64,000 nucleotides of DNA from NCBI GenBank assembly GCA_018713605.1, contig DVOM01000027.1:1-64000 (forward strand), given 5' to 3'. This DNA is from Scatacola_A faecigallinarum (GTDB lineage: Bacteria > Pseudomonadota > Alphaproteobacteria > RF32 > CAG-239). Shown here one piece after another: positions 23,725-33,327 of this stretch (its first letter is position 1; the number at the start of each line of letters is the position of its first letter). Position numbers and translations under genes: made by a program. Under the pieces are notes generated by a model. That model was given only the letters and a program-made list of their open reading frames with translations, did not search any database and had not been told where the DNA came from.

Positions 23725-25650
23725 TTAACGTCCGATGTTTTTCCGCCGCCCACGGCAAATCCGTAAAAAAATATTCCGCAGCCTTTGTTTCAGTTCCCAA
23801 ATACGATAATAAATTTTCGGAGTTCGCGCCTTTCTTATAAAATTCAAATTATCGTTATCCTCACTGCGAAAAAGATTCCATAACGTATAAGGTTTAGCCA
23901 TTTCAGAAGCGCCGACCGCCTCCAATCCGACCTCGCTGAAAGGAACGCTTCCCAAAAATTCTGCCCATTGCCTGTTTTCGGAATGCAGCAACATACCAAA
24001 ATATCTCTTAAATATGTTGGAAGAATAAACGGAAATATTATTCTTGTGTTCAAAACAACTCATTTCGCGGCAAAAATCCAAAATACCGCAAAGATATTCC
24101 TCATGTCCCCACTTCAAAAGCAAAGAATTGTCAATGTTTTCCAAAACCGGTTCAATCCTGCCGCCCGGACATTCCCTGTATCCCAAAGTCTGACCTTGAG
24201 GACATCGGCAAAGAGCCTCGAGCCAAAGCATACAGCCGAGGGAAATCGTCATATAGGTTATTTTCCGGGATTTCTCATAATCGGTATTTACGGAATTATA
24301 AAAATAAAAAGTTGTAATTCTCCGACCGGCGTCAAGTTCGGAAACAATACTTTCCAGCATATCCTGCGTTCTGCCGGAACCGCACAAATCAACAAACGCA
24401 AATTTGCGGTCAAAATCTATTTCCTGCCTCAAATACCTTTTTAGCAGTTTCCTGTTTTGCTCATGCGCGGCAATAACTTCCGCCTTCAAACCGTCGGAAG
24501 CAAGTGCTGCTTTCTCGTATATCTCGACTTGCTTAGCCGATTTATCGGCATTGCTTACGTCAAAATACTTCTTCAAAACATCAAAACCTATTCCCAGCCG
24601 CAAAGCCAGCCGCTCAAAACAAAAACTGCGCTTATATTCGCCAAACGTCATCCGAATAAATTCATCAATGTTCTCACAGCCCGGAATACGCAAAGACAGT
24701 CTGGAACCATAAAAATAATGCGTTCTCAGACTAAGTTTTTTGGCAGCAATAATAACATCGGCAATTTTTTTCAACACAAAACCGTCTCTGGCTATAAAAT
24801 ACAAATCAGTTATCCCTTCACCTGACGAAATGTTTAACAGCCAGCTGACATAAGAATATAAGATTGCCCCGGAAAACGATACTCCGAAACCGTAAATGGA
24901 ATCTTCGGAGGCGGAATCATTCAACAGCCGCGAACATCCAAAATATGCCTGAAATTCAAGTGTATTGCCGCTTCGAAGCAACGTTTTCTCATAAGATTTC
25001 AAAACTTTTGGCGCAAAAAAATCTGCATTTATCCTCAACACCCTCGCATTATCGACATCAGTCTTCAAATTATCTCCGCAATGCCGCCACTTTCTGTAAT
25101 CCGCCCTATAAAAATCCTTTATATGCCGATACAGATCCCCGCGCTCTTTGCTCCGTTTCAACTCACCCGAAACAAAAATCGGAATATCGTTAAAAATATC
25201 GTCAAACTGCAACAAAATTTTACGTATCTGCTCTGCAGTCAAATACATATCCGAAACAAGAATAACCTGCGCTTTTTCCTTCAGCAGCTTCCGAACCTTT
25301 TCAATATTCTCATAAATCGGTACGGCATTACGATATTCCGTTTCCAGTTCAAGATTTACCAGTTTTTCCGATAATGTTTCGGACAAACGAAAGTTATTGG
25401 CAATTAAACGATATATTTCCTCCAATGTTATTTCACTGTGTCCATGGCGAGATTTGTTAGCTTTCTTCAAAAACAACGCCGTATCAACCCTGATTGAAGC
25501 AAAATTCTGCCGAAAAAAAATATCTGTTTGACGAAAAGAAACATCATTACAAATTTTATCCTGCATTATGGCAAAAATTCCATGTGCCGAAGCGGTCCGC
25601 CGCGTAATCAGCGTATCCCAGACGTCAAACGAATATAACCAGTCAGCCAT
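23725..25650 (-). CDS. Large HAD-superfamily protein of a glycan locus
   Basis: The 641-residue protein starts with a HAD phosphatase-like domain: FDVWDTLITR (motif I, Asp in DxWDT), VSDMYLTAEQI (motif II) and HCGDNLKTDVDNA (motif IV), within residues 1-215. The C-terminal two thirds (about 230-640) contain a conserved block LYFIARDGFVLKKIADVI and FVDLCGSGRTQDMLESI, seen in proteins of capsule and LPS clusters whose function is not established. It may hydrolyse a phosphorylated sugar intermediate. No signal peptide is present. Confidence 0.75.
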   Translation of the reverse strand: MADWLYSFDVWDTLITRRTASAHGIFAIMQDKICNDVSFRQTDIFFRQNFASIRVDTALFLKKANKSRHGHSEITLEEIYRLIANNFRLSETLSEKLVNLELETEYRNAVPIYENIEKVRKLLKEKAQVILVSDMYLTAEQIRKILLQFDDIFNDIPIFVSGELKRSKERGDLYRHIKDFYRADYRKWRHCGDNLKTDVDNARVLRINADFFAPKVLKSYEKTLLRSGNTLEFQAYFGCSRLLNDSASEDSIYGFGVSFSGAILYSYVSWLLNISSGEGITDLYFIARDGFVLKKIADVIIAAKKLSLRTHYFYGSRLSLRIPGCENIDEFIRMTFGEYKRSFCFERLALRLGIGFDVLKKYFDVSNADKSAKQVEIYEKAALASDGLKAEVIAAHEQNRKLLKRYLRQEIDFDRKFAFVDLCGSGRTQDMLESIVSELDAGRRITTFYFYNSVNTDYEKSRKITYMTISLGCMLWLEALCRCPQGQTLGYRECPGGRIEPVLENIDNSLLLKWGHEEYLCGILDFCREMSCFEHKNNISVYSSNIFKRYFGMLLHSENRQWAEFLGSVPFSEVGLEAVGASEMAKPYTLWNLFRSEDNDNLNFIRKARTPKIYYRIWELKQRLRNIFLRICRGRRKNIGR

Positions 25651-25671
25651 CCGCAATCCTTCCCGTTTATC

Positions 25672-26586
25672 TCAGGCCTTGCCTTTTGTCCGAAACTTAA
25701 ACCTGATGCCAAAAACCGAGACAACTCTGTGCTTTTCGCAGATTTTCACGCCAAACAGTTTGCTCCGTGCTCTTACGGGCTTCACGTCTTTCTTTGAAGC
25801 AGAAGATGCTTTCCTGTCCGGGTAGTTGCGTCTCACGGCAATATCAAAAACCGATACATTCTCTTCCGAATAATTCGCGGCCAAAACTTCCCTTGCCTTT
25901 GCCAACTTGCTTTTCGGCAATAAAGTAACCCAGGACATAAGAAGAACGTTAAACAAATCGTCAAGACTTTTACGGGTATCGTGATTCGGAATAAAAGCGC
26001 CTATATTGGGCAAACCATACGCATATTCCGTTGTTCTCGGATAAAATTTCTCTGCCCGAACGGTATTGATAAGCACTCTCGGAGCCTGCGATCTGGTCTC
26101 AAAATAAAGTTGTATATTAATGTCATGAACAACAAACACGCAATCGACATTAACCCAGGGCAAAATCAGAAGAAAATCTAAAACTTCTCCGGGAAGTCCG
26201 TGGGCGGCATCTAAAACAACCATATCAATCCCCGCCCCTATATCTGCCGCACAGTCTGCAATGGTTGAGTTTTTTTTCAAAGACCACCTTTTATGGAAAC
26301 AATCCGCTTCTTCACACAGAAAGCCAACCTCCCGCCGCTTTTCAAGCGGAATGTTTTCGTTACGGTCACGATAATATTTCCCGCCGATATCCACGGAATA
26401 AAGTAAAGCTCCGCTCTCTTTTGTTGCTTCCAAAAGCAAAAGGGAACCGGCTCCCGAAGAAACGCCTATTTCTACAATTTTTTTCGGTTTCCTTTCCTGG
26501 CATAAATCATAAATAAATGCACACTCGCTTTTGGTCATTTCCGAGTAGGCTTTTATTTTCTCATATACAGCCTCAAATCCGCCCAT
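25672..26586 (-). CDS. SAM methyltransferase / hydroxylase-like glycan enzyme
   Basis: This 304-residue protein has a Rossmann-type methyltransferase core: motif I PKKIVEIGVSSGAGSLLLLE (about 35-55), SVDIGGKYYRD and MVVLDAAHGLPGEVLDFLL, typical of the Methyltransf_24/cephalosporin-hydroxylase-like group. The C-terminus carries EKHRVVSVFGIRFKF, a tag also seen in other proteins of this locus. Its start lies 4 bp after the upstream glycosyltransferase stop, so the run is one transcript. The substrate is unknown, with a sugar likely from context. Confidence 0.75.
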   Translation of the reverse strand: MGGFEAVYEKIKAYSEMTKSECAFIYDLCQERKPKKIVEIGVSSGAGSLLLLEATKESGALLYSVDIGGKYYRDRNENIPLEKRREVGFLCEEADCFHKRWSLKKNSTIADCAADIGAGIDMVVLDAAHGLPGEVLDFLLILPWVNVDCVFVVHDINIQLYFETRSQAPRVLINTVRAEKFYPRTTEYAYGLPNIGAFIPNHDTRKSLDDLFNVLLMSWVTLLPKSKLAKAREVLAANYSEENVSVFDIAVRRNYPDRKASSASKKDVKPVRARSKLFGVKICEKHRVVSVFGIRFKFRTKGKA

Positions 26587-26589
26587 AGC

Positions 26590-27783
26590 CTAATCTCCCA
26601 ATAATTCTTCAAGAACGGCTCCGTAGCTCTCCGCAAAATTCCGGTTTGAAAAATATTTTTCATAAACGCGCTTATTCTTGTTTCCCAACATTTTTATATC
26701 AGAACCAAGCAAAGCGGAACTGCCCGCTTCATAATCGTCGTTCTTAACCAAAATGATATTATCGTCCCGGTTAAACTCCGGATTTCCCCCGACATCTGAC
26801 AAAACGACGCATTTTGACTTGTTCATCATTTCCAGCGTTGTAAGATCAAATATCGAAATTCTGTGCAGCATAAGATAAACGTCTGTTATATTCTGCAAAT
26901 ATTGCATTTCCGCATAGGAACAGCCCTTCAGGTGTATATAGCTGAAATTATCATATAAACCGGACAACCGGTCCAGTTCTGTTTTGACTGCCGCTTCCAA
27001 CGGCCCTTTGCCAACCATAATATAACGCACCTTTCCTGCCGTCTTTTTTAAGAAAGCTTCAAGGAACAAAGGATTCCGGTCAAGTCCTTTGGCCTTTGTA
27101 AGCTGACCTACCGACAAAAAAGTTACACAGCTATCATCCTGTGTAATGCCGGAAACCGGCAACATGTTTCCCGTCGCATACAATGTATTATACAGAACAC
27201 GGCCTTTTTTAAATTGGCCGGACCGAATAATCTTATAGCGGCTGCCGGCAAAATAGTCATAAGCTCCCTCAGACGGAAAACACACGCACAAAGCATGAGC
27301 AAATGCAAGTTTTTCACTGGCCTGAATAATCTTTCGGGACACAAAAGTAAACTTCTCTCCAAAATTTATTTTTTCTTCAATTCTGGCTCCCTGAATATGA
27401 GAAACAAGAACATATTTCTTACCGGCCAAATACAAACCGAAAGCGCTGCCGTAATCATGGGTTATATATGCCGTCTCCCGGTCATCTTTAGTTTTTAACC
27501 GCACAAATTCAACTGCACCGAACAAATCCCACAACTCGTTTTTGCGATCCGTCGAAAACCGGTTGTCCTCATAAAACGAATATTTGAGCGAAACGCCGTT
27601 AAGCTCAGAACCAAACAACACCCGGTTGGCAGACTGAACGGCTCCGCCGCCTCCCGCGCCGCCGTCGGGAAAAAAACGCCTGAAAGTTATAAAACGAACC
27701 GACCGGACTTTTTCAAAACTTTTTTTCCTGTTTCGCAAGACCAGCAGACGCAGAAAGTGCAAAAGATTTTTTAAGTCGGACAT
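26590..27783 (-). CDS. Glycosyltransferase, GT-B fold
   Basis: The protein has about 397 residues and a GT4-like C-terminal domain: VTFLSVGQLTKAKGLDRNP, RYIMVGKGPLEAAVKTELDRL, YIHLKGCSYAEMQYLQNITDVYLM (broken here only for length) and TTLEMMNKSKCVVLSDVGGNPE, which holds the usual donor-binding Glu. It likely transfers a nucleotide-activated sugar on the cytoplasmic side. The adjacent GT29-like gene ends 4 bp upstream; these are translationally close neighbours. Confidence 0.85.
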   Translation of the reverse strand: MSDLKNLLHFLRLLVLRNRKKSFEKVRSVRFITFRRFFPDGGAGGGGAVQSANRVLFGSELNGVSLKYSFYEDNRFSTDRKNELWDLFGAVEFVRLKTKDDRETAYITHDYGSAFGLYLAGKKYVLVSHIQGARIEEKINFGEKFTFVSRKIIQASEKLAFAHALCVCFPSEGAYDYFAGSRYKIIRSGQFKKGRVLYNTLYATGNMLPVSGITQDDSCVTFLSVGQLTKAKGLDRNPLFLEAFLKKTAGKVRYIMVGKGPLEAAVKTELDRLSGLYDNFSYIHLKGCSYAEMQYLQNITDVYLMLHRISIFDLTTLEMMNKSKCVVLSDVGGNPEFNRDDNIILVKNDDYEAGSSALLGSDIKMLGNKNKRVYEKYFSNRNFAESYGAVLEELLGD

Positions 27784-27787
27784 TGCT

Positions 27788-28888
27788 CTAATTCTCATCA
27801 AAATTTCCTTTTCCGTTTACCAGCCTCTGCAAAAATTCCGCTTCCTTGTCCAAGCGGTGCACACGAGATCTTCTTTTGGCTTCGGCCTCGGTTCTGTCAT
27901 TAAAATAATGGGTTGCATATGTATCAAACTTATCCTGGCAAAAGCTGAATCCATAAAAATCAACATTATTAAAATTTCCAAACTTTCTGAAAATTTCCCA
28001 AATCAACACCATTCCCGTCGTCGGAAAATCTACGCCGCTGGCTTTTCTCAGAGACATATGACATGCCCAGTCAAAATTATAAATTTTTTGTCCCTCACAA
28101 AGCTGCCGGTATAAAATGTCAAGATGATTATGCGCAACCCGCCAGTGGTCATAGTCGGCTTCCCAGGCAACCAGCCTATAAGGTTCGGTTCTGTCCTCAA
28201 CATCACTGCCGCCGCTACCGCGCACCCAAATATCGGTTTTGGAGCCATAATCCTTTTCAAAACCTTTCAGACGATAATTGTTGAATCTGATAACCAAATC
28301 ATGCGCATCAATTTCAGCACCTTTTTTTCTGCCTATTTCCGAAGGTGCATTACCCACGACTGCTACCTTTTTTCCCTCCAGCAGATTTTTAAACAGATTT
28401 TCGGCCCTGCTTTTTTCCAAAGCCTCGTGAACTTTTGCCGCCATCATTACCCTTTCGTTGTATATTCCCCGATCAAACATATACTTGGAAACCGGCAAAA
28501 AACGTTCAAATTCATCAAGGCGGCCGTTCCGATATGCCAAAAACCTGTCAATCATACGCTCGGCCTTTTCAATCTGGCCGCTTTCCAGCAAACAGGAAAA
28601 CCAGATCAGCCAAAAATGGCAGAAGTAACTTTGCCAGGCAAAGCGCGAATGGCTTATAAAATCAAAATGTTTCAGCAAAAAGTCCGTACAGCCATATGTT
28701 TCCCACATTGCCGCCACCAAATCGGCATTATCCCGGTTAATACGACTTTTTAAATCTTCGACCTGTTCTCTCAGATCTCTTAACGACGCTTTCACATTAA
28801 AAACTTTCAGCTTTAAGCCAAGCATACGATATATAACATGAAATCCGTCGTCGTCAGACTTTTCAAACACCCTAAAATTCTTTTTCAT
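27788..28888 (-). CDS. Sialyltransferase-like glycosyltransferase (GT29-type)
   Basis: The 366-residue protein has a GT29-like C-terminal half: KVAVVGNAPSEIGRKKG and DAHDLVIRFNNY resemble sialylmotif L, and DFPTTGMVLIWEIFRKF resembles motif S, followed by HYF and HRLDKEAEFLQRLV. Enzymes of this type add sialic acid or related acidic sugars using a CMP-sugar. The N-terminal 160 residues are helical with no known domain, after the opening FRVFEKSDDDGFHVIYRML that parallels the tag of other locus proteins. No sialic acid synthesis genes are in the window, so the donor is uncertain. Confidence 0.7.
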   Translation of the reverse strand: MKKNFRVFEKSDDDGFHVIYRMLGLKLKVFNVKASLRDLREQVEDLKSRINRDNADLVAAMWETYGCTDFLLKHFDFISHSRFAWQSYFCHFWLIWFSCLLESGQIEKAERMIDRFLAYRNGRLDEFERFLPVSKYMFDRGIYNERVMMAAKVHEALEKSRAENLFKNLLEGKKVAVVGNAPSEIGRKKGAEIDAHDLVIRFNNYRLKGFEKDYGSKTDIWVRGSGGSDVEDRTEPYRLVAWEADYDHWRVAHNHLDILYRQLCEGQKIYNFDWACHMSLRKASGVDFPTTGMVLIWEIFRKFGNFNNVDFYGFSFCQDKFDTYATHYFNDRTEAEAKRRSRVHRLDKEAEFLQRLVNGKGNFDEN

Positions 28889-28929
28889 TGTATCCCAAGC
28901 CCGCAATACCCGCTTTGTATAAATTTAAC

Positions 28930-29041
28930 GTACGTTTGACTTACGCTGGACGAAGAAAAAGACAACCCGATAAGATGTGGATAATAGCAATAATCCCTTT
29001 GTGGTTTAATTTTCGTTTATGTATGTTTGATTCAAACGTAC
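28930..29041. promoter_or_regulatory. Candidate operator in a divergent promoter region
   Basis: A 21-bp near-perfect palindrome (29021-29041, arms GTATGTTTGA and TCAAACGTAC around one T) lies before the GlfT2-like gene. A half-site GTACGTTTGA occurs at 28930-28939, before the divergent sialyltransferase-like gene. This arrangement suggests one regulator controlling both arms of the glycan locus. Confidence 0.5.
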
Positions 29042-29090
29042 ATTAGATTTATACGGTCTTGCTGCACGGCCGCAGAAAATGGAGAAGACA

Positions 29091-30881
29091 ATGCAGAACA
29101 TTAATGAACTGGCCAGAATTGTAATGCCGGCTTCGGATTTTCTTGATTATCAGGAACTGTTCATCAACCGCGAAGAAGGCTCCTGCCGTCTTGACGGCAT
29201 ATTGAAGCAAGTAAATATCTATAAGTTCAATACCTGGATGAACATGTTTGCCGCCCAAAAGCATTATTTTTACTGCGATCTCGGCAACATTTACCTGCAT
29301 TTGGACATTCAGGGAAAATACAGGCTGCAGGTTACCGGCAGCAACCGGAACTTTGCCTTTGAACGGCTGGACGACCTCCTGCTGGATACGGACTGCGAAA
29401 ACAACGTCTGTCTGAAAATCGACAATGCCGAAAAATATGAAGGGCTTTTTTTCACAATCATTGAAGACCAAAACCGCCCGATAACTTTTAAATCCGGCGC
29501 CTGGTGCACGGACAAGGCACCGCGCCGCCAAAACAAGCTGGCCGTCGTAACCTGCACCTTCAGGCGCGAAGACTACATTAACAAAAACATCGCCAAGTTT
29601 GAAAACTTCCTGCGCGACAATCCGCAGCTCAAAGACAAAATAAAGCTCTTTGTTTCCGACAACGGCAAAACCCTTCCCGCCGCGTTAAATTCGGAAAACG
29701 TCACAATTTACCCGAACATGAATGCCGGAGGCGCCGGCGGCTTTACCCGCGGCCTGATTGAAGTCATGAAACTCAATGCCGGTTACACCCGGGTACTGTT
29801 CATGGACGACGACGTCGAAATTTTTCCGGAATCTTTTTACCGTACACTGACTCTGTCAGACTACCTGAAAGAAGAATATAAGGACGCCTTCATCAACGGC
29901 GCCATGCTTGACCTGTACCGAAAATCCGATTTTTTTGAAAACCTGGCTCTGCAAAGCGGCTTATGGGTAGAGGCTTTTCACCGGGGGCAGGAACTGAAAT
30001 ATGATAACGTTTTGAAAATAAATCAAATCCCGGCAGAAATATTTAATGACGCCTCCCGCAAAGTTGACACCGCATGGTGGTTTCACTGCTTCGATATCTC
30101 TCTTGCACAAAAAAACGGTCTCCCGGCTCCCGTTTTTTTCAGAGGAGATGACGTGGAATGGAGCTGGCGGAATTTTGGCAGGCATCATATATCCATAAAC
30201 GGGATTTGCGTCTGGCACGCTCCCTTTATTTGGCGCGTATCCAAACCGGCAGACTATTACTATCTGCCCCGAAACATGTTTTTCATCAATGTTCTGTATA
30301 CCGCCGATTTCAAAAAACATTTTAAGGATTACCTCATTCAGCGGTTAAAATATCTGACCGCAACTTATGATTACGCATCTCTTGATTTGCTAATCAAAGC
30401 CATGAAAGATATTCTGAACGGCAGCGCTGTTTTCCGTGAAAACCCCGAAAAACAGTTTGCCGAAGTCAATAAAATTGCCAAACAGACTATTTATGAAAAT
30501 GCGACCGAAAACGAACTGTCCGAGGCAAAGAACCACAAAGTTCACGTAAAAAAGTGGCGAAAGCTCTTATATAAACTAACCGGCAAAGGCTTTCTCTGCC
30601 CCAAAAAGCTTCTCAAAAAGCGCGACATAACAACCGAATGGTATCCTCCTGTCGAAGACTTTACCCTTGCCAAAGAAGTAAAAGTCTGCAACCTGTTTAC
30701 CGGCAAATTTACCGTCCGCAAATTCGACCGCAGAAAAATCCGTGGCTATAACAAAGAATTTTTTAAACTGCTCAGGCAAATCGATAAAAATTATGACAGG
30801 CTTTATGACGACTTCGTCCAGGCGCATAAGGAGTTTTCAACTTTGGCTTTCTGGGAAAAATACCTGGAACTGAAAAAATAG
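29091..30881 (+). CDS. Galactofuranosyltransferase GlfT2-like glycosyltransferase
   Basis: The 596-residue protein has an N-terminal beta-rich domain (1-145), a GT2 (GT-A) catalytic domain with FMDDDVEIFPESF (DxD at about 240) and VFFRGDDVEWSWRNFG matching the GlfT2 WDDxE-type motif, and a helical C-terminal domain. GlfT2 polymerises galactofuranose from UDP-Galf, so a furanose-containing surface glycan is possible. The start at 29091 is chosen because GGAG lies 6 bp upstream; an ATG 12 bp earlier lacks one. It is the first gene of a tight plus-strand run. Confidence 0.8.
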   Translation: MQNINELARIVMPASDFLDYQELFINREEGSCRLDGILKQVNIYKFNTWMNMFAAQKHYFYCDLGNIYLHLDIQGKYRLQVTGSNRNFAFERLDDLLLDTDCENNVCLKIDNAEKYEGLFFTIIEDQNRPITFKSGAWCTDKAPRRQNKLAVVTCTFRREDYINKNIAKFENFLRDNPQLKDKIKLFVSDNGKTLPAALNSENVTIYPNMNAGGAGGFTRGLIEVMKLNAGYTRVLFMDDDVEIFPESFYRTLTLSDYLKEEYKDAFINGAMLDLYRKSDFFENLALQSGLWVEAFHRGQELKYDNVLKINQIPAEIFNDASRKVDTAWWFHCFDISLAQKNGLPAPVFFRGDDVEWSWRNFGRHHISINGICVWHAPFIWRVSKPADYYYLPRNMFFINVLYTADFKKHFKDYLIQRLKYLTATYDYASLDLLIKAMKDILNGSAVFRENPEKQFAEVNKIAKQTIYENATENELSEAKNHKVHVKKWRKLLYKLTGKGFLCPKKLLKKRDITTEWYPPVEDFTLAKEVKVCNLFTGKFTVRKFDRRKIRGYNKEFFKLLRQIDKNYDRLYDDFVQAHKEFSTLAFWEKYLELKK

Positions 30882-30893
30882 GAACGACGGACT

Positions 30894-33314
30894 ATGCAAA
30901 AAAACATCCTCTGCCGGGTAAAAAGTCAGGACTGCTGCGGCTGTGGCGCCTGCGCAAACAAATGCCCTGTCAAAGCAATCAGCTTGAGGGAAAACGAGGA
31001 AGGTTTTCTCGCGCCAGCAATTGACGAAAACCTCTGCACCGACTGCGGTTTGTGCGCCAGGGCCTGCCCGGCATTGAATGTCAGATATGAAAATACGACA
31101 GAACCGGAATGTTATGCGGCCATGGCCGAAGACGAAATCCGCATGAAAAGCTCGTCCGGCGGCATTTTCAGCCTGCTTGCCGAACACATTATCGACAAAG
31201 GCGGTTATGTCTGCGGCGCCGCTTTCAACAAAGATTGGAGCGTCAGCCACATCATTATCGACAACAAACAGGACCTGGCCAAACTGCGCGGTTCCAAATA
31301 TGTCCAAAGCGACACCGAAAACTGCTACCGGGAAACGAAAAAGCTTCTCGATGCAGGTAAAGAGGTTTTATTCAGCGGCTGCCCCTGCCAGATTGCCGGC
31401 TTATATTCTTTCCTGGGAAAAAAATATGAAAAGCTGTTTACAGTTGACATTCTTTGCCACGGCACACCCTCCCCCGGAATTTGGAAGAAATATCTACGTG
31501 AAACTTTTCCGCATCAAAAAATTATCGGCATCAACTTTCGAAACAAGGAAAAAATCGGCTGGTCCTGTTCTCACTGTACATTCTCTCTGAAAGACGGAAA
31601 CGAAATCGTGTCTGATGACTATACCAAAATGTTTCACAACACCGCCCTGATGAGACCGTCCTGTGAAAACTGCAAACACTCAAAACTTCCCAGACCCGCG
31701 GACATAACCCTCGGCGACTGGTGGGGAATAGATAAATATCAAAGCGACATCAATGACAATCAAGGCTTGTCCTTCGTGTTGTTAAACAACGACAAAGGAA
31801 AAAAAATCTTCAATGCCCTGAACTTGCCCCTGAAACAGAAAATCAGCCTAAAACCGGAATATAATAACGGCCATGTTCGCTTCGGGCTGAAACTTCATCC
31901 AAACCGAAACAAGTTTTTTACCCTGCAAAAAAAATATTCTTACCGACAAAGTACGGACATCATACAAAAAGGCAAATATGACGTTTGTTTAATAACTACT
32001 TTCTTTGCTCAAAATTACGGCGCGATTTTAGTTGCCTACGCCGTTAATCGGCTTTTGGAAAAACTCGGCTTTTCCGTTTTAATGTTGCAAAAACCGGCCG
32101 ATGTCTGGCCCGGATACCCACTCGGCAACACCATTCCGATGAACTTTGCCCGAAAACACTATAACATATCGGGAATTTATGCCGACGAAGAAGACATGAT
32201 TCGTCTTAACGGCCGTTGCGACACCTTTGTCGTCGGATCAGACCAGATTTTCAATCCCGGTCTGCATTTAAATTATTCTTTTCTCGACTTTGTTGAAAAT
32301 CAGAAGAAAAAAATCGCTTTCGCAACGTCTTTCGGACACGACGAATATAATGAAAAAGAAACGGATATTATCAAAAGAAAATATTTGCTGAAACGTTTCA
32401 GTCACATTGCCCTGAGGGAAAAAACCGCCAATCTGTGCGAAAATATTTTTGCCATAACGGCCGACGAAGTAATCGACCCGACCCTTATGTTATCTCCGGA
32501 AGATTACGACAAGGTAATCGGTGACACAAAATCGGACATTTCCTCACCCTACCTGTTGACCTACATGCTTGACATGAGCAAGGAAAAAGAAGAAGCCGTT
32601 CGCTACATTGCCGACAAATTTAGCTTGCAAATCATAAACATTCCAAACTTAGAAGAAAAGCATCGCAGACCCTGCGAAATGGACTATCTTGAAAACGTCA
32701 CGCCCGAAATATTTTTGTATCTGTACAAACACGCCTCCTTTGTCATAACCGATTCATACCACGGAACCTGTTTTGCCGTAAAATTCAACAGGCAGTTTAT
32801 TTCTTTCATCAACAATTTCCGCGGTTCTCTGCGTTACCGGATTTTCGACTGCCTTAAACTCAACAACCGGATTTTTTCAGACCCGCAACACATCTTCAGC
32901 TCGCCTGACGTTATGAAACCGATTGACTTTACCGAAGCAAACAACCTTTTAGAGAAATGGGGGGGGTATGCAATTAATTGGCTAAAAGATGCAATGTCTT
33001 CCCCTGTTTCAAATCCGATAAAGTACACCGACTTTGAAAACTATATGGACATCAAAATTAAAGAAAACGCGCTTTTAAACAAACAACTGAAAAGCGAAAA
33101 GGAAAAAATGGAAACTGAACTCAAACAGCTTCAGGAACAGACAATGCTTCTGTCAAATGCCTCCGCCGTCCGTTTTCGATATTACCGCTGCAAAATGCTA
33201 TCCAAACTCCTTTGGGGCGCCAAACGGCGGCACTACCGGAAAAAAGCCGAAGCATTACACCAAAAGCTTCGCAAAATCAGAAGAATAAAGAAACAACTGC
33301 GCAACATCCGCTGA
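30894..33314 (+). CDS. FrhB-like iron-sulphur protein fused to polysaccharide pyruvyl transferase
   Basis: The 806-residue fusion begins with two 4Fe-4S motifs (Cys 14, 17, 20, 24 and Cys 48, 51, 54, 58), then a coenzyme F420 hydrogenase/dehydrogenase beta-subunit-like domain (about 75-340) with SSGGIFSLLAEHIID and FSGCPCQIAGLYSF. A polysaccharide pyruvyl-transferase-like domain follows (about 360-690: YDVCLITTFFAQNYGA, VVGSDQIFN, VITDSYHGTCFAVKF). The C-terminal 100 residues form a coiled coil. FrhB-like parts use flavin and Fe-S clusters; the pyruvyl-transferase part modifies glycans. The gene lies 12 bp after the GlfT2-like gene. Confidence 0.88.
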   Translation: MQKNILCRVKSQDCCGCGACANKCPVKAISLRENEEGFLAPAIDENLCTDCGLCARACPALNVRYENTTEPECYAAMAEDEIRMKSSSGGIFSLLAEHIIDKGGYVCGAAFNKDWSVSHIIIDNKQDLAKLRGSKYVQSDTENCYRETKKLLDAGKEVLFSGCPCQIAGLYSFLGKKYEKLFTVDILCHGTPSPGIWKKYLRETFPHQKIIGINFRNKEKIGWSCSHCTFSLKDGNEIVSDDYTKMFHNTALMRPSCENCKHSKLPRPADITLGDWWGIDKYQSDINDNQGLSFVLLNNDKGKKIFNALNLPLKQKISLKPEYNNGHVRFGLKLHPNRNKFFTLQKKYSYRQSTDIIQKGKYDVCLITTFFAQNYGAILVAYAVNRLLEKLGFSVLMLQKPADVWPGYPLGNTIPMNFARKHYNISGIYADEEDMIRLNGRCDTFVVGSDQIFNPGLHLNYSFLDFVENQKKKIAFATSFGHDEYNEKETDIIKRKYLLKRFSHIALREKTANLCENIFAITADEVIDPTLMLSPEDYDKVIGDTKSDISSPYLLTYMLDMSKEKEEAVRYIADKFSLQIINIPNLEEKHRRPCEMDYLENVTPEIFLYLYKHASFVITDSYHGTCFAVKFNRQFISFINNFRGSLRYRIFDCLKLNNRIFSDPQHIFSSPDVMKPIDFTEANNLLEKWGGYAINWLKDAMSSPVSNPIKYTDFENYMDIKIKENALLNKQLKSEKEKMETELKQLQEQTMLLSNASAVRFRYYRCKMLSKLLWGAKRRHYRKKAEALHQKLRKIRRIKKQLRNIR

Positions 33315-33327
33315 CATTATAGAACAA

